A stretch of 48,333 bases of DNA from CAWDMC01 sp963803295 (lineage in GTDB: Bacteria; Acidobacteriota; Terriglobia; UBA7540): the NCBI GenBank assembly GCA_963803295.1, contig CAWDMC010000007.1, forward strand, positions 1-48,333. Reading direction: 5' to 3'. The notes beneath the pieces are model-generated. The model had not been told where the DNA came from. It made no database searches and worked only from the letters and a program-made list of their open reading frames with translations. The translations under genes and the position numbers were made by a program. Positions 43,080-48,333 of this stretch are shown here, one piece after another (positions within the stretch are counted from its first letter, which is position 1; each line of letters starts with the position of its first letter).

Positions 43080-44910
43080 GCCGGACGAGAGACAACATTT
43101 GTTGGAGCTGCTTCGTCCGCCGCCTGGCTGCAAACTCGACGTTGCAGTTGGCACTACGTTTTCGCTTGATCTCATCAGCGCCCTGATGCTCCCACTCTCT
43201 TTCGCCTTCTTCGACTGGGAGCATGTGGACGGCGAACTCATCGCCGATCCACTGGCCCTGCTAGAAGCATTAAGGCGTTATGGAGATCGATTCACAATTT
43301 TCTGCCAGACGGGACAAACCCGATTGCCTGTCAAGTATCCACCGTTGGTCACCTTCCTGGAACCATCCATTTACGATGTAGCGGCCCCCGACGAGGAGGG
43401 TGTATTTCACCCGAAAGTATGGGCGCTGCGCTTCGTTGCGGACGATGGCACGGTTCGTTATCGCGTCCTCTGCCTCAGCCGCAACCTGACTTTTGATCGT
43501 TGTTGGGACACCGTTGTCGCTCTCGATGGCGAACTTATAGCTCGTTCGAACGCCTTCGCGGCAAATCACCCGCTGGCCGATTTCGTGGAGGCGCTCCCCC
43601 GTCTGGCCCGTCTTCCTCTCCCGCGTGAGCGTCGACAGGGGGTGGCGAAGATTGCGGACGAAGTGCGACGGGTGCGCTTCAACTGGCCTGAAGGTTTTGA
43701 TGAAGACCAATGCCGCTTCTGGGTCGGGGGACTGGAGGGAAGAAGCGTTGCGCCCTTCGGCTCACGACGAGAAAAAGCCTTGATCGTTTCACCTTTCATC
43801 TCAGACTCCGTCGTGCGTGACTTCCTCGATCATACCGACCAGACGCATCTTGTATCCCGTCCGGAATGTCTACAGGAATTGCCCCAAGAGACTTTACTGC
43901 GTTGCAAAAGCGTTAGGTTTCTCGCGTCGGAGGTTGCCGATGAATCTGACGATGAGGCCCCATCTAAACGAGATGAGGTGTTTAATGGGTTGCATGCAAA
44001 GCTCTTCGTCATAGACCACGGTTGGGACGCGAGCGTGTTCAGCGGCTCATTCAATGCGACCGTACATGCCTTGCAACATAACGTCGAGTTCATGATCGAA
44101 CTCGTGGGCAAGAAGAGCCGGTTCGGAGTGGATCAGTTTCTCCAGCAGGTGAAGGGTGAGACAAAGTTCGCTGACCTACTCCAGACCTACGACGTGAATG
44201 CGGCGTACGTACCGGTCGACGCCACGGAGAGGCAGCTTGATCAGTTACTCCGGGCCACGAAGCGAGCCCTCGCGGCAGCGGGTCCGCTGCTGGTTGTCAC
44301 GTCTGCGGGTGAAAAGGATTTATTCGATCTCACGCTAGAATGGGAACGGCCCCCCCATTGGCCAAATGCGGCGGCGGAAATACGGGCGTGGCCGATTACA
44401 CAGCAGGCGGAGCGGGGCCAGAAAATCGGCAAATCAATAGTTTTTCCCAGGCTGTCATACGGCGGGCTGACACCACTCATTGCGTTTTCCGTTACTGTGA
44501 AAATCGGTGAGGCAGGGCGGAAATCGGTGTTTGTCATGAACCTTCCCCTCCAGGGCGCACCGGAAGATCGGCAAGATCGTGTTATCCGTTCCCTGATCGA
44601 GAACCGCGATCAACTGCTCCGTTATATCCTCTTTCTCCTTGCGTGCGGTGATGAAGTCGCCGCTTCATCCGGCGACCTCCGCAGGTTGCTCAGGTCTCCG
44701 GAGCACGACGGCGGTCGTGAATTGCGGAATCCCTACTTGCTGGAAACGATGCTCCGCACGCTTCATCGTGGTCCGGAGCAACTTGAGCGCGTGGCATCTC
44801 TACTGGAGGTGCTTCGGAGGCAGCCAGGGAGTTCGGAACTGCTCAGCGACGAGTTCCAGGCAATCTGGGAACCCATCTGGGATACTGCCCAGCAGGCCAG
44901 GGCGAAATGA
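43072..44910 (+). CDS. Phospholipase D-family nuclease
   Basis: 612 residues. Two HKD-type half-sites are seen: H113-x-K115 in FHPKVWALRF, followed by LSRN (135-138); and H308-x-K310 in GLHAKLFVID, followed by FSGSFNAT (323-330). Asn/Ser in place of the Asp occurs in several PLD nucleases. Such enzymes cut DNA through a covalent His intermediate. The gene overlaps DUF6361 by 8 nt and the helicase start by 4 nt (ATGA), so the three are one operon. The frame is intact. Confidence 0.88.
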   Translation: MLRPDERQHLLELLRPPPGCKLDVAVGTTFSLDLISALMLPLSFAFFDWEHVDGELIADPLALLEALRRYGDRFTIFCQTGQTRLPVKYPPLVTFLEPSIYDVAAPDEEGVFHPKVWALRFVADDGTVRYRVLCLSRNLTFDRCWDTVVALDGELIARSNAFAANHPLADFVEALPRLARLPLPRERRQGVAKIADEVRRVRFNWPEGFDEDQCRFWVGGLEGRSVAPFGSRREKALIVSPFISDSVVRDFLDHTDQTHLVSRPECLQELPQETLLRCKSVRFLASEVADESDDEAPSKRDEVFNGLHAKLFVIDHGWDASVFSGSFNATVHALQHNVEFMIELVGKKSRFGVDQFLQQVKGETKFADLLQTYDVNAAYVPVDATERQLDQLLRATKRALAAAGPLLVVTSAGEKDLFDLTLEWERPPHWPNAAAEIRAWPITQQAERGQKIGKSIVFPRLSYGGLTPLIAFSVTVKIGEAGRKSVFVMNLPLQGAPEDRQDRVIRSLIENRDQLLRYILFLLACGDEVAASSGDLRRLLRSPEHDGGRELRNPYLLETMLRTLHRGPEQLERVASLLEVLRRQPGSSELLSDEFQAIWEPIWDTAQQARAK

Positions 44911-45437
44911 GCATACGTCCTGACACTTCATCCGCTCTTGCAGGCCTGAAGGATTTTCAACGGGCGACGGTGGACTACGTTTTTGGACGGTTCTACGGGC
45001 CGAACTCAACTCGACGGTTTCTAGTCGCAGACGAAGTAGGATTGGGCAAGACACTGGTCGCACGCGGAGTAATTGCCCGAACGATTGATCATCTTTGGGA
45101 TGAAGTACCTCGCATAGATGTGATCTACATTTGCTCCAATGCGGACATTGCCCGGCAGAATATAGATCGGCTTGGAATTCCGGGCTGCGCGGAGGCAGCG
45201 CAAGCAACGCGGCTCACCTTACTACCACTACAAATACACGATCTCCGACGCAATCGCGTCAACTTCGTAGCTTTGACGCCCGCCACTTCTTTTGAGCAAA
45301 CCGGCGGTGGCGGGCGAATGGATGAACGGGTTCTGCTCTATTGGTTGTTAGATCGCGCATGGGAAATCCGTGGGTCACGTGCTTCGGCTTACGTAATGCG
45401 GGACTACGCGGGACAGCTTCATTCAAGAGAGGACTAA
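44907..45437 (+). CDS. Helicase fragment 1 (Walker A)
   Basis: 176 residues. KDFQRATVDYVFGRFYGPNS (15-34) and ADEVGLGKTLVARGVIART (41-59) form the Q-motif-like region and the P-loop of an SF2 helicase. The real protein leaves this frame near 45425; the last residues are out-of-frame. Confidence 0.8.
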   Translation: MSIRPDTSSALAGLKDFQRATVDYVFGRFYGPNSTRRFLVADEVGLGKTLVARGVIARTIDHLWDEVPRIDVIYICSNADIARQNIDRLGIPGCAEAAQATRLTLLPLQIHDLRRNRVNFVALTPATSFEQTGGGGRMDERVLLYWLLDRAWEIRGSRASAYVMRDYAGQLHSRED

Positions 45438-46312
45438 ACGCGTTTGACTTCACGAAACTGAATGAGCAGATTGCAGCTGAGTTTGTTTCCAGCCTGGCGA
45501 AGCAGGTGCAGGAAGAAATAGCCGCAGGGAAGCCGGACATGCGGACGCGCTTCGATGAATTGCGAGGTATATTCTGCCGCAACGATTCTAAAGTGCCACC
45601 AGACGCACCCAAGCTGCGGACAAGGTGGATTGGCGAGTTGAGACGGTTGCTCGCTCGCGTCTGTCTCGCGACGCTGGAGCCGGATTTAATTATTCTGGAC
45701 GAGTTTCAGCGCTTCAAACATCTCCTCGAAGAAGATTCGGAAGCGGGAGAACTTGCGCGCGACCTGTTCGAATCGGAGGCCGGCCAGGGATCCCGCGTTC
45801 TTCTGCTTTCGGCTACACCATATCGCGGTCTGAGTCTCCATCATGAGACCGAGGACGATCACTACGGTGACTTCCTTGCATTGCTGCGTTTTCTGGAAAA
45901 CGGTGACGCGGCCGGTTGCAGGGAGATATTGGGGGAATATCGCGCCGCTTTGCCTGCTGTTATGACACCCGACGGGCTGACGCGATTGCGGGGAGCGAAG
46001 GTGGCGCTCCAGCGGCGTCTGTGCCGGGTAATGGCGCGGACGGAGCGCCTCGGGTCGTCGAACAAACGCGGCGGAATGCTGCTGGAAGCGCCGCCAGGGG
46101 ACGCCTCGCTCCACGCCGTCGATGTCCGCGCGTTTCTGGGTGCACAGCGCGTTGCCGACGCGGTTGAACAAGGCGATGTCGTCGAGTATTGGAAGTCCGC
46201 ACCGTACCTGTTTAATTTCATGGATAACTATGCCTTGAAGCAGGCTTTCAAGGATGCGCCGGCAAAGGACCAGATGGTGAGCCTGGTAAGGGAGTTTCCG
46301 GAGGCTTTCTAG
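45341..46312 (+). CDS. Helicase fragment 2 (Walker B, motif III)
   Basis: In-frame helicase sequence from about 45425. LNEQIAAEFVSSLAKQVQEE leads to the Walker B LIILDEFQRF and to the motif III LLLSATPYRG. The frame ends at a stop just after VSLVREFPEAF, from which the protein continues in another frame at 46313. Confidence 0.8.
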   Translation: MVVRSRMGNPWVTCFGLRNAGLRGTASFKRGLNAFDFTKLNEQIAAEFVSSLAKQVQEEIAAGKPDMRTRFDELRGIFCRNDSKVPPDAPKLRTRWIGELRRLLARVCLATLEPDLIILDEFQRFKHLLEEDSEAGELARDLFESEAGQGSRVLLLSATPYRGLSLHHETEDDHYGDFLALLRFLENGDAAGCREILGEYRAALPAVMTPDGLTRLRGAKVALQRRLCRVMARTERLGSSNKRGGMLLEAPPGDASLHAVDVRAFLGAQRVADAVEQGDVVEYWKSAPYLFNFMDNYALKQAFKDAPAKDQMVSLVREFPEAF

Positions 46313-46398
46313 ATCTGGACGGCACGCGCGCCTATCAGCCTATCGAGCCTGCGAACCCACGTCTGCGCGAGCTTCTCTCTGAAACAGTCGATCGAGGA

Positions 46399-47307
46399 AT
46401 GTGGCGGCTGCTCTGGATGCCGCCATCGCTCGGCTACTACACTCTGGATGGGCCTTTTGCCGTTCCGGAATTGGCTTCCGTAACAAAACGCCTGGTCTTT
46501 TCCGCCTGGCACATGGTTCCGCGCGCGGTCGCGTCGCTAGTTTCCTATGAAGCTGAGCGCCGGATGATGCGGGCCGCCCATCCCCGCGCGCGATTGACAC
46601 AAGAGGATTGGAAAAAGCAGCGTGGATTATTGCGGTTTGGGATATCGGATGAACGTCTTACGGGTCTGCCCTTGCTTTTACTTGTCTATCCTTGTCTTAC
46701 GTTTGCCCGCGACTGTGACCCCCGAGAATTGGCACGGGGCGACCGTTTGACCGCTGCACAGGTGCGCGCGCAGCTCGCAGCTCGCATAACCGCTCTGATC
46801 GAGAAGCTGGGGATCGTCCACGAAACCGGTAGTAATACCGACGATCGCTGGTACTGGCTTGCGCCGATGCTTCTTGATTACGCAGAGTTCCCTGGCGCAT
46901 CGCAAACATGGTGGGACCGTGCTGATCTTGCGCAAACGTGGGCCGGCGTCGAAGCAGGCGACGAAGACGAAGGTTGGACCCGCCATGTCGAGCTGGCAAG
47001 GCAGGCAATCGGCGCTATCCGTGGCGGCAAGGAACAGCTTGGGATGCCACCTGACGATCTTATCGAGGTGCGGGACTCGCAGCCTCCGCCGCCCCGGCGA
47101 CTGCCTCGTTGCGCGCCTACGCACGCGCAAGCCGGAGTGATCCAGCAACGGTCCCTCCTTTGCGACATTGCGGCCCGCTCGGGAAGAGCCTTTCTTCGCT
47201 TTTCAACCATGCGGAAGTCATCGAAGCTATTCGCGCGGAATTTCGTGGTGAACCTTATTGGGAGCGTGTGCTGGAATATGCTCATGCGGGCGGGCTCCAG
47301 GCCGTGA
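46399..47307 (+). CDS. Helicase fragment 3 (middle region)
   Basis: The frame is open from about 46313; the ATG at 46399 is internal. WRLLWMPPSLGYYTLDGPFA and LVFSAWHMVPRAVASLVSYE (the start of the second helicase lobe) are recognisable. Correct reading leaves this frame near 47075, returns briefly (LLCDIAARSGRAF, about 47157-47195) and leaves again. Confidence 0.75.
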   Translation: MWRLLWMPPSLGYYTLDGPFAVPELASVTKRLVFSAWHMVPRAVASLVSYEAERRMMRAAHPRARLTQEDWKKQRGLLRFGISDERLTGLPLLLLVYPCLTFARDCDPRELARGDRLTAAQVRAQLAARITALIEKLGIVHETGSNTDDRWYWLAPMLLDYAEFPGASQTWWDRADLAQTWAGVEAGDEDEGWTRHVELARQAIGAIRGGKEQLGMPPDDLIEVRDSQPPPPRRLPRCAPTHAQAGVIQQRSLLCDIAARSGRAFLRFSTMRKSSKLFARNFVVNLIGSVCWNMLMRAGSRP

Positions 47308-47310
47308 TCG

Positions 47311-48102
47311 ATGAATACGCGCATCTGCTGCGGGAGTCGCTCGGGGTTGCCGCGCTGCCAGCTATCTGTGATAGCGGAGAAAATAGGCTCCGAAGTCATT
47401 GCTGCGCTTACAATTCGCGCTGCATCGCTCCGCATCGATGAAGTCACGGCGCCCCGCTATGCCCGAGAAGTAAAGCTAAAGACTGAACCGATGCGCATTC
47501 GCTTCGCCATGCGTTTTGGTGATGATCGTTCTGACGAAGAGGCGCCGCCCGCCCTCGCTGGCGCGTCTCCGGGAACGCGGAAGGAGCGTGTGCGCGCAGC
47601 GTTTAACTCGCCATTCTGGCCGTTCGTATTGGTTTCGACTTCGGTCGGGCAGGAGGGTCTTGATTTTCATCATTACTGTCACGCGATTACACACTGGAAC
47701 CTGCCATCGAACCCGGTCGACCTTGAACAGCGCGAGGGTCGGGTACATCGGTATAAAGGATACGCGGTCCGGAAAAATGTTGCAGCGGTATTTGCGGCTG
47801 AAGCTTTGCGCGATGGCGACGCGGATGCGTGGGAGACTGTATTTGCGCTCGGCCGTAAGGCCGGGCTGCGCAGGAAAATGATCTCGTGCCTTATTGGCTT
47901 TTCCCCGGTGATGCAAAAATCGAACGGCATGTTCCTGCATTGCCGTTCAGTCGCGAAGTGGAGCGCCTGCACGACTGCGGCGTTCGCTTGCGATCTACCG
48001 TATGGTTTTCGGCCAGAGCCGGCAGGAGGATCTGATTACATATCTGCTGGCCAAAATCCCCGAAGAAGAACGGGACAAGATAGTCGCCGAGCTACAAATT
48101 GA
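47311..48102 (+). CDS. Helicase fragment 4 (motifs V-VI)
   Basis: In-frame sequence from about 47380 (EKIGSEVIAALTIRAASLRI) to about 47870. It includes LVSTSVGQEGLDFHHYCHAI (motif V) and DLEQREGRVHRYKGY (motif VI). After AGLRRK the true protein moves to another frame (DLVPYWLFPGDAKIERHVPA) and, near 47960, to the final frame that stops at 48121. Confidence 0.8.
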   Translation: MNTRICCGSRSGLPRCQLSVIAEKIGSEVIAALTIRAASLRIDEVTAPRYAREVKLKTEPMRIRFAMRFGDDRSDEEAPPALAGASPGTRKERVRAAFNSPFWPFVLVSTSVGQEGLDFHHYCHAITHWNLPSNPVDLEQREGRVHRYKGYAVRKNVAAVFAAEALRDGDADAWETVFALGRKAGLRRKMISCLIGFSPVMQKSNGMFLHCRSVAKWSACTTAAFACDLPYGFRPEPAGGSDYISAGQNPRRRTGQDSRRATN

Positions 48103-48121
48103 CCTGAGTCCAGCTAAATGA

Positions 48122-48333
48122 ATCGAGGCGCTGCGTGTGAAGTAGGGGCATTGTGAGGTTATCAACCTCATTGCCATTCTCCGACATCGCTGTCTGGAAG
48201 ACGGAGCGGCCCCTGACCATCCGAGGAAGAAAGATGGTAGACTTGGGTTGTCTAGGTCACGAAAAGCACCTAGTATTTGTGACAAACAGAAGGCATAAAC
48301 TATGACCCAAGGTGTAGCAGGGAAAATACTTGC
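48122..48333. other. 3' flank of the PLD-helicase set
   Basis: About 210 bp to the window edge with no gene recognised. An inverted repeat GTGAGGTTAT-CA-ACCTCATTGCC (about 48150-48175) might form a short stem downstream of the helicase; no T-tract follows. Confidence 0.35.

Larger units (their letters stand above)
44907..48121 (+). pseudogene. Helicase of the DUF6361-PLD set, broken by many frameshifts
   Basis: From the ATG at 44907 to the TGA at 48119-48121 one protein of about 1070 residues can be pieced together from segments in all three frames. Changes of frame are seen near 45425, 46310, 47075, 47130, 47190, 47375, 47872 and 47960. The segments keep all helicase motifs in order: DEVGLGKT, LIILDEF, LSATPYR, STSVGQEGLDFHHY, EQREGRVHRYKGY. 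The last piece reads FGQSRQEDLITYLLAKIPEE and ends in LSPAK. The amino acid sequence is well kept between the breaks, so the lesions are recent or are sequence errors. Confidence 0.85.

Overview
The window looks like chromosomal accessory DNA from a GC-rich soil-type bacterium, most likely an Acidobacteriota. The best pointer is a 1183-residue Oar-like TonB-dependent receptor with an N-terminal carboxypeptidase-regulatory domain (17655-21206), a family greatly expanded in that phylum. A secreted TPR-CHAT protein and the abundance of defence and mobile genes fit as well. No rRNA, tRNA or CRISPR array was seen.

Layout. (1) 1-4126: an IS21-type element with five genes (zinc-finger-like protein, ParB-like protein, IstA, IstB, small accessory protein) and paired TGACCCAC repeats at both ends. 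(2) 4166-5082: an XRE regulator and a divergent small gene of unknown function. (3) 16116 down to 5087, all on the minus strand: a tightly overlapping five-gene operon (SIS-HAD fusion, phosphoribosyltransferase-like protein, ORC/CDC6-like ATPase, unknown protein, PfkB sugar kinase), then a nucleoside phosphorylase and a secreted TPR-CHAT protein. This is the most unusual part of the window. Its enzymes all belong to phosphosugar and phosphoribosyl chemistry, and they are coupled to a signalling-type ATPase. (4) 16495-17504: a fresh IS1595-type insertion with perfect 24-bp inverted repeats and an 8-bp target duplication, just upstream of that operon. (5) 17655-21206: the TonB receptor, followed by a decayed second copy of the phosphorylase. 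(6) 21817-28232: an Mrr-like endonuclease and a plasmid/ICE-like block (ParB-like protein with cysteine clusters, small protein, ArdC-type antirestriction protein, SSB) with duplicated leader sequences, then a frameshifted DUF1398-type gene. (7) 40499 down to 28327, minus strand: a six-gene defence operon (SNF2-type helicase with DUF3883, clamp-like protein, DUF1156 adenine methyltransferase, dual-OB protein, tandem DUF488, HEPN-DUF499 ATPase), preceded by a DNA-binding protein. (8) 41853-48121, plus strand: a divergent three-gene DUF6361 / phospholipase-D nuclease / helicase set, whose helicase is broken by many frameshifts.

How the genes may work together. Regions 7 and 8 form a classical defence island: modification enzyme, helicases, nucleases and AAA+ ATPases. 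Region 3 has the organisation of a conflict or signalling system: a sensor-type ATPase, enzymes that could make or consume a phosphoribosyl or nucleoside-derived compound, and a phosphorylase and a caspase-like CHAT protein that could be effectors. A 16-bp leader motif just before the start codon is shared by the first gene of this operon and by the small gene at 4765, which suggests common regulation across the block. Single-base frameshifts cluster in regions 7 and 8 and are absent from the 5-27 kb genes, apart from the phosphorylase remnant. The island is therefore either decaying or locally poor in sequence quality.
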